The notes beneath the pieces are model-generated. The model ran no database searches. It saw only the letters and a program-made list of their open reading frames with translations, and had not been told where the DNA came from. Shown here piece by piece: positions 24,301 to 36,133 of a stretch of 64,000 nucleotides of DNA; position 1 is the first letter of the stretch; every line of letters begins with the position of its first letter. The translations under genes and the position numbers were made by a program. Location: assembly GCA_026545765.1 (NCBI GenBank), contig CM048844.1:19414237-19478236 (forward strand), in the 5' to 3' direction. This stretch comes from Plantago major. Its lineage: Eukaryota; Streptophyta; Magnoliopsida; Lamiales; Plantaginaceae.

Positions 24301-27300
24301 ACAAATAACCATGCCCGGACCGTAATGCCCGAATCGTAATGCCCAGATCGTGATGCCCGAACCATAATGCCCGGACCATAATGCCCGGATCGTGATGCCC
24401 GAACCATAATGCCTGAACCGTAATGCCCGACTTTATAATGCCTGGACCGTCATGCCCGACTTTATAATGCCCGACTCCGTATGAAACAAAGCCCGGAGCT
24501 TATAATGCAGGACTATGTATTACGTTGTTGTTCTTTCTTCTTCTACCTTCTCTCTTTTCTCTATTTCTCTTCCTGTGTGCGCTTGCTTTCTTTTATTTCT
24601 TCTTATTTTCTTTCCATAGCTGATCGAGAGGAAACTCGTCTAATACACAAGACTAATCTTTATACTTCAACATTATATCAAAGCCCCATAGCCGCGAATA
24701 TCCAATTGTTTGCAAATAGTTTTGGGAATTTCTTCAATCACGCCCTGTTTTTACAAAGGGAATGGGGAGGTGTCGCCACCGGACAAAAGGGAGGAGGAAG
24801 CAGATCTCATCTCTTTCCCTTGTGAAACAAACAGACAATTGATTCTTCTTATGGGTTTCGTTTCATCTCAAGGGCAGGTATATAGAGAGACATAAAGACA
24901 TAGGTAAGCCCTTGTTCTTCTTAATTTGGGTGATGCTTTATTTTGAATTTTGAAATTTAGTCAAGTGGAGAAGAACAATTGGGAAATTATAGAAACAGAG
25001 AACGTGTAAAGATGATCTCAAATAATCCTAATTGTGATCTGGTTTTCAAAATTTAAGCTTTTTACCAATTCTCACTACAGCCTAAATGCTGTATATGAGA
25101 CCTTACTATGGCATGTCCCCTGTCAAATGGTAAGAGACAAATCTGAAAGTTAAGAATTAATATCACTTGCAGTACCAAATTATCACGTGAGGTAGTGGAA
25201 TTGCAATTGTTGGAGAATACATGCCCCTATAATGAAAACACATAGCGAAAATACCAAATTGGACGAAAATTAGACCTTTCTGTGAGCCATTATATGAATT
25301 GGCAAGAAAAAATGTCCTGGTGTTGGTTCAGTAAAGTGTTGGTCTATGTTGGACCATTCCGTAGAAAAACCCCTTTTTCAGCAAGGTATGGTGGAGATGT
25401 CGGCGAGACTAGAAAATACTAATAAGAGTGGAATTTTCGCTAATAGAGGTCTAAAAGTGCTCTGTTTGGCCCATCTCGAGACTTCTAAAAAAAACGCCAT
25501 GAAAACAACTAACAAAACGCAAACAACAAAACGAACACTCAAACGTATGAAAAAACAACTAGATCGGCAGCAAAACACTACAATCGAACAAAAACAAGCG
25601 AAAATACCTTATAATCGCGTGTTGAATCCTCCTTGAACAGATCTGAAATCTGCAGTCTCACGTCTCCTCCACGAATGAATGCTCCGATCTCGATCGCCGG
25701 CTCACAAACCTCACCGATCTGATGTCTTCTCACGGTCTCAATCCTCCAGATCTCTTCATTCTATCACACGAATTTGTGGATTGATGATTTCGCCATGAAT
25801 ATGGTTTTAGAGAGAGAAAGATGAAGGTATGGTTTGATGCTTGGATGAGACTAGAAATAATGAATGAAATAATAAAAGGGAAGGGGTTAAAAGGGTTAAT
25901 TTTATACTCAACCCATATCCGAAAATAAAAAAAAATCCGCTAGACCCGGATCCATATTTGTAAATATCCGACCCGCGAGACTGGATCCGCGAAAATGAGT
26001 AAACCATTAAACCTAGACAATTTGAGTTAAAACGTAGGGATCTCTCGGACTCTCCAAATGTAGTAGGACTTTTATGAGACTAAGTGCTAACTATATACTA
26101 ATAATTCGCATGTATAATGGTCTTATTTGATAATCAGAACTTAAATTTTGTAAGTATGGATATGGTCTCCAATATTTTTGGAAGTAAATGTCCAAATATG
26201 AAAATCTAAGTGATGGCCTATTTGATTAATTCTGTGTTTTTGCAATGAAGCATCTGCACTTTCTGGAAGCCAAGATGCAGCTCAAAATCGAGCAAAACTG
26301 GGTATGGGCATTGTCGTGGGAACAACCGTTATGCTTCTGACGTTGATATGGGGTTTGTGTGTTGTTATTGGCAGCTACGATCTCTCCACTGACACTAAAC
26401 TTAATGAACTGCATAGAATCACTACCAATGGTCATGTCGAATATCCCAATTATATTCGCTGTTTTAGGCATTCGTAAATCAACCAAACTAATACTTGATT
26501 AGTCTGATATCCTCTGGCAGGAATGGGAATAGTCACAGATGCCGAAACCAGCTACACTGCTAGGATAATGGTGGTAACATTGCTCCCGTTTCTTGTCCTC
26601 CTGCTAGCAACATTCTTTGGTTCTGCTGGAGGCAGAGTCATCATTCTTGTTGCTCTCATAATCACTGTTGTGCTGCTGTTTGGTTACATCCTATATGAGG
26701 TATTATTGGACTAACTTTAAAACTCATCAATTAAGATCATACAATTTGTTTGCTCTGTTATTTTAAGCTAAATTTGCTCAAGTGTTCCTTCCACATTTGG
26801 CTACAAGAAGAAAGTATTTAAAATTTTTCGTTGACTTTCACCTGTCCAGATGTTCGAGCCATGGGTTCAAAATCGAAGATTTGAATTTTTGATGAATAAG
26901 TATGCCAAAGACAAGCTCTTGAAGCTTCTGTCGAAAAATGGAAGGCCTGATGTTCAGAAGATGAAAGAGTGAGTCTCTCTTTGTATTACAAACTCAGATG
27001 TTATATACTAGTACTATACACTTGCCTGGCCTATTGGGTTTTTTCTCGTGGTCTTGTTAACTGTCAGTTTTTCCGAATCCACAGGTTGTTCCACTCAATT
27101 GACAAGAACCAAAGTTCATATGTATCAGCATCCGAACTCAGAGTTTTGCTGTTTGGATTAAGGGTGGATGATGAAGACAGCGATGATTTGAGTACACAAA
27201 GAGATGTTGAAAATATATTGGACTCTTTTGATATCTCTGGTGATGATCGAATCAGCGAGGAAGAATTTATCAGAGGGATGACCGCTGTGATTTGTGACCT

Positions 27301-30300
27301 GTCTGATCAGGCTCCAGAACGTATCAAACGAACTGGAAGTAAAAAATCCAAGGTAAAGCTTATACATGAATTCATCAAACTAGTTTTAAAATCGTTTCAA
27401 ACTAGTTTTAAAATCGTTTAAGGACCCGGATTTGACACTAAACTAATGCTACCAGGAAGTCCAGTGTTTATAGAACACCTGTTCTGCTGTAGCTTGAACC
27501 GATGTTCTGAAGACACTGCTCTTCGGTAACCTAACACAAAGTTATACTTGACACTAAATAAACAGTGAAAATAAACAAGACAAGATATAAGTTTCAGCAT
27601 ATTATATTACTATAATTCACCGAGCCTCAAGGCGAAAGTATACACTAATCAATGATGATAATGCATACAAAACTAGTCTAGATTTATTCTTACGAATATC
27701 TCTAGATGCAAATCAACTGAGTAGACGTAAAGAGCTACCTCTACCAATCTAACTACCAATCTCTAACCTATAGAGAATACTAGATAGATACAACTCAGAA
27801 AAACTTAGACAAAACACAAATCTATATAAACATTCTTGGGAGAATAATATGCTTGCTTCGCGTAATTATCTTCAATGTCGACTCATGTATATATAGGCTT
27901 GATACCCGCTCCTGATATGTAGTAGAGTCCTACATTGATTCTTGTTATAACCTTGTAAGTAGAATCCTAGTCGGCTTCTCCTTCCTTCCTTGGCACACAC
28001 GAATACACACTCCTTGTTCTGCTCATCTTCGATTTGCTCAAGTATCCTAGATTCCATGAGATCTTTTATCCTAAAATATCTGCACATATATAATACAACT
28101 AAAACTGTAGAACAATATTAGAGTTAGAATAAAGGTAAAAACTATACTAAATATATATATCGAAGTGTGACTTATCAACTAGTGTGGCGAGAACACTGAA
28201 TCCACAATGTTCTTAAAACACTAGTACAAATACTGTGAATGTTATCAAAACACCCCCAACAGTCACACTTACATTCTCCCCCTTAGTTTTTGCCTTTCTT
28301 CACATCACCTAAAACCTGTAACACAAGTCCACAATATATACTAACCAAACAATATAAACGTAAGACAAATTGCTCTCCCTCAGATTCATAATAATCGTGC
28401 TAGCATATTTCAACAAAAGATCCAAAACATCACAGAATCTAGATTAAAATAGAAAAGAAAACATAAGTCCAAATTCCACTGGTGTTTTCAAAACACCACC
28501 ACTCTCCCCCTTGATGTGTGGAAAGCAAAACATCCAAGTTAGCCTGAACCTGCTGCAACCCTGCAATGTGCTGTGCAATCAGATCCCTTTAAGCTAGTAG
28601 CACAGCCCTAGGCACAGGTAGCATCCCATCATCCCTTACTTCACCACCAGCAGCATCAAACCAAGGCAAATCCAAATGATGAACACCTCCAAGCATGCTG
28701 TGGGTAATCTTCATGACCCACATAAATTCTGTTAGTGGGAAGCTCGAGATGTGTGCGAAGATTAATTAATGGGAGTAATGGGAGCACATTTTTGTAATCA
28801 TACTAAAAATAGGAGAATAGTATTAAAGAGACACAACAGCAAATCCTGTGAGCAATCAAGAATAGTGAGTAGTACAAAATCAACAAGTGATAAAAATTAG
28901 TATTTAAGAAATAATTCTATTTTAATGGTACAGTAACCAACAGAACTAAGTCTCAGTACTAACTAACCCAACATAAACTAATTACTCAATTTAACACCCA
29001 TAACCACATGCACCCCAAGCATAGAGAGAGAGAAAAGGAGCGAAACACATAACATTACTAGCAGTCATAACCATGGTGTGTCCAGAACACCCCAACTCAA
29101 AGACAAAGAGAAACTCAAACTAAACTGAAAACACAGACCTCCACATAGAAGAAGAAGAAGAAGAAGGGGAAAGAAAAGTGTTGGCAGAACACACACATGA
29201 CCATGGTGTTGTCAGAACACCTAACCACAGACCATTAGATACACAAACCGAAACTTGTTATTATACTCCAGCAAGATAACAAAATTTTAAGCAAGTTTTT
29301 TTTTTTAATTATTTTTTTTATTTTTTTATTTGACAAGGGTAACAAATTGAATGAAGGCAGCCGGAACTCCTATCATCCCAACCGTACCACAAGCCTTTTC
29401 AGCAACGTGGGTGAGTGCATAGGCACTGAATGAGGACAGTCAGAACTTCAACACCCCAGTAACCCAATGCGTACAAATTTACCACATCACCTTTTTAGAG
29501 AAAACCTCAAGTCAAATAGTCACACCGAATGCAAGCAGCCGGAACTCCACACACCCCAGCACAACTACCGATTATATCTGGTATCCCATCAACAACCATA
29601 AAGTAAACAAAAACAAGCGGAGTTTTTATTTGTCCAGAGAGTGGTAAAAAACAATCCATAATCAGGTGACTTTAACCCACAAATCACATGGTGTTCTGCA
29701 CACACATGAGCCCTTTATTTACAAAAAGGAGGCACATGTATCAAGACAGTTAAGAGCCCAAAAAGTCAAGAAATTGAGAGAACTAGACACAAACATAGTT
29801 AAAACCTATAGTAACTGAAAGAAAGAGAAGGGAGAAGGATTTAGAACAAGATCATAACACATAACACCACAAACAATACAGGTGTGTTCTGGCGGTGTTG
29901 CGGACACACCCTAGCACTCAGACTTTTAGACTATGCACATTCCAAGAGATTTTCTAAGACTAAGAAATCTCTCAGCATCTAGGGGTTTGGTAAAGATGTC
30001 AGCTAACTGATTTGTGGTTTCTATATGTTGAATATCAATAAGCTTTGACTCGACCAAATCACGCAAAAAATGGTGTCTAATATCTATGTGTTTTGTTCTA
30101 GAATGTTGGACAGGATTTTTGGATATATTGATAGCACTCAAATTATCACAGAACATCAGAAGAGTATCACTTTCCAAACCATAATCATGCAACATATGAT
30201 TTAACCATACTAATTGGGTTACACAACTACCTGCGGCTATGTACTCGGATTCAGCGGTTGAAAGAGATACACAGTTCTGTTTTTTACTGTACCAAGACAC

Positions 30301-33300
30301 TAGATTATTCCCTAAATAGAAACATCCACCACTCGTAGATTTTCTATCATCAAGATCCCCTGCCCAATCAGAATCACTATAACCAACAAGATTGGCATTA
30401 GTGTCCCAAGAATACCAAATTCCCAAAAAAGCAGTACCAGAAGTGTATCTAAGGATCCTTTTAACAGCTACTAAATGAGAAGCACGAGGATCACCGACAC
30501 CGCACATACACATACGGAGTACATGATGTCTGGTCGAGTGGCTGAGAGGTATAGAAGACTGCCAATCATGGAGCGATACAGGGTGTGGTCAACACACTCG
30601 CCTGCACCATTCTTGGAAATCTTGATACTTGAGGACATGGGTGTCTTGTAGGGCTTTGTTGCAGCTAACCCAAACCTTTCCACTAGGTTTTTAGCATACT
30701 TTTCCTGTGATAGAAACATCCCATTGGGTTTCTGCTTGACTTGCAAACCTAAAAAAGAAGGAAAGTTCGCCAATCATGCTCATCTCGAATGTACCTGTCA
30801 TAGTTTCAACAAACTTATCTAGAGTAGACTTGTTAGTTGAGCCAAAAACTATGTCATCAACATAAATCTGAGCAACACACACATCTTTCTGAGATCTGAG
30901 AATAAACAAAGTCCGATCACCTTCACCACGAATGAAACCAAACTTTAACAAAAATTATGTAAGTCTATCATACCAAGCTCTAGGTGCTTGTTTTAAGCCA
31001 TACAAAGCCTTATCAAGTTTATACACATACTCAGGATGATATGGATCAATGAACCCTTTGGGTTGTTCAACATAGACCTCTTTGTCAATGTATCCATTTA
31101 GAAACGCTGCCTTAACATCCATTTGATACAAGGTAATGCGCAGATGACAAGCAATAGCAAGAAATAAACGAATAGACTCAATTCTAGCCACAGGAGCAAA
31201 AGTCTCATCAAAGTCAACTCCTTCAACCTGTGTAAATCCTTGAGCAACTAACCGTGCCTTATTCCTAACAATTATACCATTTTCATCGCTTTTATTCTTA
31301 AAAATCCATTTAGTCCCAATTATATTAACATTATCGGGGCGTGGAACAAGAGTCCAAACTTTGTTTTTGGTAAATTGTAAGAGTTCTTCCTGCATTGCAT
31401 TTATCCAATGAGTATCCTTAAGCGCCTGATTCACATTTTTAGGTTCAAAGGAAGACACAAAACAAGAAACTTGCACCTGATCAGTAGTGTGTTGAAAACA
31501 CACATGAAGATTTACCATCTTTTTGTAATCCAAGCGTTCTTTGACACGCGTTTTCTATCCATCAGTGAGCTCACCAATGACCTGTGTGTATGGATGATCT
31601 TTTCTGATTTGTGGCGGAGGATCACGCCTTGCATTGTCACCTGTCGGATGATCTTCAAATACTACGCCTGTTGTGTTGTCACCTGGTGGTGTTTCCAGAA
31701 CACCAGCTGTATTGTCTGTTGAAGTACGTTCAGTACATATGCAAGGAGATTTAGATGAATCTTCATCTTGCTCAACATCTGATGTGTCTGACCCATCACA
31801 ACCTGCTCATCATTGAACTGGGACTCGAGTCGCTTCGTGTGTTGGACACTGGTACTCCATCGATGGGTGTTTCACAACACCGCATTTGTTCTTCCTCAAC
31901 CTGTACTTCTGCATCACTAACACAATCATCAAATACAACATTGACTGACTCCATAATAGTTGTGCGTGTAGGGACATAGATCCTATACGCATGACTATTT
32001 ACGGAGTAGCCAACAAAAATTCCCTTTTCACTCTTAGGATCAAATTTACTCAATTTGTCCCTATCATTTAAGATATAGCAAGTGCACCCAAACACACGAA
32101 GATGTGCAACATTGGGCTTCTTGTCTTTGAGAAACTCATAGGGAGTTTTGGTCAGACTGCCTAAGATATACTCTATTGGTTAGATAACATGCGATTTAAA
32201 GCTTCACCGTAGACGCTTTGGAAACTTTCATAGAGTTCAACATTACCCTAGCCATTTCTTTCAAAGTCCTATTCTTACGTTCAGCTATGCCATTTTGCTG
32301 AGGTGTTTTAGGAGCAGAGTACTCATGAAAGATCCCATGTTCATCACAAAAGTCAGCAAAAGATTTATTCTCAAATTCAGTTCCATGATCTGATCTAATG
32401 CGAAGAATGTATTTAACCATACAAATTGACTATACTAGCATGCAGTGTTTTGAACACACCAAAGGTTTCTGATTTTTCTTTAAGAAATTTAACCCAAGAA
32501 TAACGAGAAAAATCATCAACAATCACATAAGCATATCTTTTACCACCAAAGCTATCAACTTCTACAGGACCCATTAGATCCATATGGAGTAATTGAAAGC
32601 ACTTACTAGTACCGACGTATTGTCCATCCGTGAGTACTGGGCTGTGAGGAGCTTTTGTTTGTTTCCTTTCGAGACAATCCTCACATACTATCTTCCCTGG
32701 ACTACTCAGCTTTGGAAGTCCTCTGACTGCTTCAATCTTGATCAACTTCTCAAGATTTCTGTAGTTTACATGTCCAAGCCTTTTATGCCAGAGTACAGCA
32801 TCTTCCAATTTGGCCTTTTCAAGTTCAGCCTCTTTTTTGGGTAAGAGTAGCTTCCAGACGTGAGACTGTATCTTTGAGAAACTTGTTCTCCTTCTTGAGA
32901 GCTTTAGCATTCTTGATCGCCTTCTTCCATTCATCAATGAGATCAGCATAGATACTCTTCAGTTCCTCCACTATTTCTTCATTGCATGATTCATCGTCAG
33001 ATTCGGTACCTGTACCTCCATTAAGATCAATACTACTACTCATGCATAAAAAGTTAGTGTCCTCATCAAAAATATCTTCATCGGTGTTCTCAAAACACAC
33101 AGAATCTGGAAAATCTGCAAAGAAAACTTCATGAGCATCTTTAGTGTTCTCAGCACACCATGCATCATAGTCTTCATCCAGCAGGACTGAAGAACGTAGG
33201 ACTGAAGTCTGAATGTTATCCTCTTGTGGAGTATCTTCATCTTCTTCAGAACCTGTATTATCTTCACTTACACATACCCAATAAGCACCTCCCTTGTTAC

Positions 33301-35901
33301 GAAGGGTATTAGCACATTCATTAGCAAAGTGATCATAGCCTTCACATGCAAAACACTTCTTTTTCTTTAGTTGGTTAGCTTCTTCAGCAGATGGTTTCTT
33401 ATAAGCTGGTTTAACAACATATTTAGAAGAATTACTACTTGAACCTGCTTTGAATTTGTCCTTAAGACTGCTTTTCTTAAAAAGTTTAACAATAGCATTA
33501 AGAAGCTTATTATCAATAGTTTCTTCATCAAAATCATCATCAGATGCATCAACAGCTTTTGTTTGAAGAGCAACACTTTTGTTCCTATCAACACTAGGTG
33601 GTGGATTAGTCATTGAGATCTCATAATTCAAAAGTATGTTCATCAAAGTTTGCAAGTCCATAGTTGACAAATTGTTAGCAGTTTCAATAGCAATTCTTTT
33701 CATCCCATAACGCTTAGAAAGAGTTCTAAGAGCCTTAAAAAACCATCTGCTTGTTAGAGTAAGGATCACCAAGTATTTGACTCTCATTAGCAATATCCAT
33801 TAGTTTTTCAAAATACTCAGTTATGCTTTCATCATTAGTCATTCTTAAATTCTCAAATTTACTACTAAGCAATTGAGATCTAGAAAGTTTGACACTAGCA
33901 TCACCCTCACAATGTGTTTGAAGAATTTTCCACGCAGATTTGGCAGAAGTGCATGATTGAATCAACTTAAACATGTGATGATTAACATGAGCAAATATAC
34001 TATTAAGAGCTTTTTCATGAAAAGTAGCATCATTTAGCTCTCCTGGAGTATATGCCGATTCTGGTTTGGGCAGGACATCACCATCTTTATCTGGCTCCAG
34101 CATGGGAACACGGTAACCTTCAGTGATACACCTCCAAGCACGAACATCGATGGACTTGATGTACGTTCTCATGCGTATGCTCCAGTAGCGGTAGTTCGGA
34201 CCATCCAAGATAGGTAACCTGTTGGCATTGGGGTTAGCAAAATCCATCTCTTTAGTATCAAATCCAAACACCAATTGATTTGGTGCCTAGCTCTTGATGC
34301 CAATTGAAATCGTTTAAGGACCCGGATTTGACACTAAACTAATGCTACCAGGAAGTCCAGTGTTTATAGAACACCTGTTCTGTTGTAGCTTGAACCGATG
34401 TTTTAAAGACACTGCTCTTCGGTAACCTAACACAAAGTTATACTTGACACTAAATAAACAGCGGAAATAAACAAGACAAGATATAAGTTTCTAGCATATT
34501 ATATTACTATAATCCACCGAGCCTCAAGGCGAAAGTATCCACTAATCAATGATGATAATGAATACAAAACTAGTCTAGATTTATTCTTACGAATATCTCT
34601 AGATGCAAATCAACTGAGTAGACGTAAAGAGCTACCTCTACCAATCTAACTACCAATCTCTAACCTATAGAGAATACTAGATAGATACAACTCAGAAAAA
34701 CTTAGACAAAACACGAATCTATATAAACATTCTTGGGAGAATAATATGCTTGCTTCGCGTAATTAATTATCTTCAATGTCGACTCATGTATATATAGGCT
34801 TGATACCCGCTCCTGATATGTAGTAGAGTCCTACATTGATTCTTGTTATAACCTTGTAAGTAGAATCCTAGTCGGCTTCTCCTTCCTTCCTTGGCACACA
34901 CGAATACACACTCCTTGTTCTGCTCATCTTCGATTTGCTCAAGTATCCTAGATTCCATGAGATCTTTTATCCTAAAATATATGCACATATATAATACAAC
35001 TAAAACTGTGGAACAATATTAGAGTTAGAATAAAGGTAAAAACTATACTAAATATATATATCGAAGTGTGACTTATCAACTAGTGTGGCGAGAACACTGA
35101 ATCCACCGTGTTCTTAAAACCTAGTACAAATATTGTGAATGTTATCAAAACACCCCCAGTAGTCACACTTACAAGTTTATTCTGAAAATTCATACATAAA
35201 TCATCAGAATCAGTATGGGTTGCGATTTGCGAATTAGATGAGCATCCTTAAATTTGAAATGCAGGAGAACGGCAATCCTCAACAAACAGGATTGTTGGCT
35301 ACTAAGAGCATGACCAAGAAAGCAAGCAAGAAAGTGAAACAAAGAGCAACCCAATCTTGGTTCAATATCCTCAAGGCAGCTTTCTACGTGATATTCGGGT
35401 TATTTATTCTGTGTGTGTTTGGAGAGCCTCTGATCAATAGTGTTGTCGGATTTGCTACAGCTACAAACTTGCCTTCATTCTGCATTTCATTCGTGGCTCT
35501 CCCCTTTGCCATGAACTACGGTGTTGCGATGGCGTCTCTGGCTTCTGCTAGTCAGAAGAATCTGAAATCCATTTCTTTAACACTATCTGCAGTAAGTACC
35601 TTCATTCTACACCATACATCCAAATTTTAAGAGCTTTATTGTTAATTTCGTTTATTGGTATATGCAGCTGTATGGTGGCGTGTACATGAACAATATCATC
35701 GGTCTGATCGTGTACCTGGCACCAGTTTACGCACGCGAGTTGACGAATGATGTATCTGTGGAAGTGCTTGTGATTGTGATAATATGCATAATCATGACCT
35801 TATGGACAAGCTTTGCCACAACTTTTGCTCGATGGATGGGCTATCTCGCAATACTTTTGTATCCAATTTCTCTAGCGATTGTCTACTTCCTCAACAATTA
35901 A
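21365..35901 (+). CDS. NCL-family EF-hand Na+/Ca2+ exchanger-like protein, copy 1
   Basis: Proteins of the NCL family are multi-span membrane proteins with two alpha-repeats and a cytosolic EF-hand loop, linked to Ca2+ and Na+ balance. Seven exons: 21365-21740, 26251-26430, 26521-26699, 26850-26968, 27085-27352, 35265-35591, 35668-35901; all phases fit, total about 560 aa. A signal peptide is likely ([17 protein letters not shown]). Alpha-repeat 1 spans about residues 55-185. Two EF-hand loops lie at 291-302 ([12 protein letters not shown]) and 334-345 ([12 protein letters not shown]). Alpha-repeat 2 and the C-terminal spans are in exons 6-7. Exon 2 uses a weak donor (GTCATG). Intron 1 is 4.5 kb and holds minisatellites; intron 5 is 7.9 kb and holds a copia element. 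The usual acidic residues of the alpha-repeats seem absent ([16 protein letters not shown]). First of three tandem paralogues. Confidence 0.85.
22380..23400. repeat. Minisatellite, about 107 bp higher-order unit, in NCL-like 1 intron 1
   Basis: Words such as ACATAGACAATTTATAC, ACATAGACCATTTATAC and AAACCAGCAACAACGAACA alternate in a regular order. The AACCAGCAACAACGAAC block recurs near 22524, 22631, 22737, 22844, 22949, 23012 and, with changes, 23211 and 23302, giving mostly 105-107 bp spacing. It is tandem, not a spacer array, and non-coding. Confidence 0.85.
23980..24480. repeat. Minisatellite with a 12-14 bp unit (ATAATGCCCGGACC)
   Basis: Many degenerate copies of a core ATGCCCGGACC or ATGCCCGAACC, most regular at 24310-24480 with a 14 bp step, looser before. 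GC-rich against an AT-rich background. It gives chance open frames of the 'YGPGIMVRA' type on the minus strand, which I do not count as genes. Confidence 0.85.
27409..28273 (-). repeat. 3' LTR of the intron-5 copia element
   Basis: 865 bp. The plus-strand left end is TAAAATCGTTTAAGG (its partner has TGAAATCG, so G to A at the terminal dinucleotide), and the right end is GTCACACTTACA. It holds several GTGTT...AACAC dyads. Confidence 0.9.
28274..29925 (-). other. Non-coding 3' region of the intron-5 copia element
   Basis: 1.65 kb between the end of pol and the 3' LTR, with no open frame of note. It contains polypurine-type tracts on the minus strand, a GAA microsatellite (29151-29166) and at least five GGTGTT...AACACC dyads (28481-28497, 29075-29091, 29205-29221, 29690-29706, 29894-29910). 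Multiple polypurine tracts and palindromes in this position are a Sirevirus trait. Confidence 0.6.
29926..31533 (-). pseudogene. Reverse transcriptase and RNase H of the intron-5 copia element
   Basis: RT starts about 31450 ([18 protein letters not shown]), with [35 protein letters not shown] and the catalytic YVDDIVFGS (30870 region) in a different frame. The RNase H part at 30513-29926 has [19 protein letters not shown] and ends [13 protein letters not shown]. Frame breaks near 30953 and 30770-30500 inactivate it. Host exons on either side are on the opposite strand. Confidence 0.85.
31796..32949 (-). pseudogene. Integrase of the intron-5 copia element
   Basis: GAG-pre-integrase His/Cys motif: [10 protein letters not shown] ... 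CEDCLERKQ. Catalytic core: [12 protein letters not shown], then [12 protein letters not shown], then [12 protein letters not shown] (the D, D, E residues). The frame is broken between the first and second catalytic residues near 32413. The C-terminal part at 32095-31796 ([13 protein letters not shown] ... [16 protein letters not shown]) is typical for copia. Confidence 0.8.
32825..34247 (-). pseudogene. gag of the intron-5 copia element
   Basis: ATG at 34247 starts [16 protein letters not shown] with the usual plant copia opening ([20 protein letters not shown]). The capsid-like part (UBN2 family) runs to about 33735, where a frame break occurs. It continues at 33793-32825 with a CX2CX4HX4C zinc knuckle, [14 protein letters not shown], then an acidic Asp/Glu-rich tail ([13 protein letters not shown]). 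Two of the GTGTT...AACAC dyads fall in the acidic tail (33083-33100, 33144-33159), coding VCFENTD and CAENTK. Confidence 0.8.
34289..34304 (-). promoter_or_regulatory. Primer-binding site of the intron-5 copia element
   Basis: Minus-strand ATTGGCATCAAGAGCT next to the LTR, a variant of the initiator tRNA-Met site used by plant copia elements. Confidence 0.75.
34305..35173 (-). repeat. 5' LTR of the intron-5 copia element
   Basis: 869 bp, plus-strand ends TGAAATCGTTTAAGG and GTCACACTTACA. Differs from the 3' LTR by roughly 15-20 changes including an ATTA insertion near 34763. It ends 91 bp before exon 6 of NCL-like 1. Confidence 0.9.
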
Positions 35902-35973
35902 TGTTCTTGGTTCGCCTTCATGTCTGACTCGATCGATACATAGTGTGATTCATGAAACATAGTATGTTATTTG

Positions 35974-36133
35974 TATTAAGGAAGATAAATCTTCCAAATC
36001 ATAATTAGCATAGTTGTGAGATTGTTAATTAATGTTGTAATTATTTTTGCTTTCTTTATACCTCTTGTACATTGTATATATTGGGGCCCTTTCCACAATG
36101 ATACATAACTAATAAAACAATTCATATTCTTTA
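35974..36133 (+). repeat. 5' LTR of the Ale-like element
   Basis: 160 bp. Contains an AATAAAA signal at 36112-36118, so it may supply the poly(A) site for NCL-like 1, whose stop codon lies 72 bp upstream. Confidence 0.9.

Larger units (their letters stand above)
21899..26045. mobile_element. Possible composite TIR element filling NCL-like 1 intron 1
   Basis: The two borders look like an imperfect inverted repeat: GAGAGACCCTTACA on the left and, reverse-complemented on the right, GAGAGATCCCTACG. Both are followed inward by a GACAATTT / AATTGTC word and then a TTTCGCG ... CCGCG or CGCGGG stretch. This would fit a Mutator-like non-autonomous element, but I could not find a 9 bp target duplication. 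The contents are two minisatellites and non-coding sequence. Confidence 0.3.
27409..35173 (-). mobile_element. Copia LTR retrotransposon (Sirevirus-like features) in NCL-like 1 intron 5
   Basis: Target duplication AGTTT at 27404-27408 and 35174-35178. LTRs lie at 27409-28273 and 34305-35173 (about 2% different by eye). Reading minus: 5' LTR, primer-binding site (34289-34304), gag, integrase, reverse transcriptase and RNase H, then 1.65 kb of non-coding sequence and the 3' LTR. Integrase before RT is the copia order. The polypurine-like tract AAGGGGGAGAATG (28272-28284) adjoins the 3' LTR and a second similar tract occurs near 28503; repeated polypurine tracts and short palindromes recall Sireviruses. 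The coding region has several frame breaks, so this copy is not autonomous. Confidence 0.9.

Noticed and set aside
23972..24407. Minus-strand frames of repetitive '[13 protein letters not shown]' type
   Set aside because: Produced by the 12-14 bp minisatellite; period and composition explain them.
27872..28087. 71-codon frame found in both LTRs of the intron-5 copia element (also 34773-34988)
   Set aside because: Two copies exist only because the LTR is duplicated; no domain and no known LTR gene of this type.
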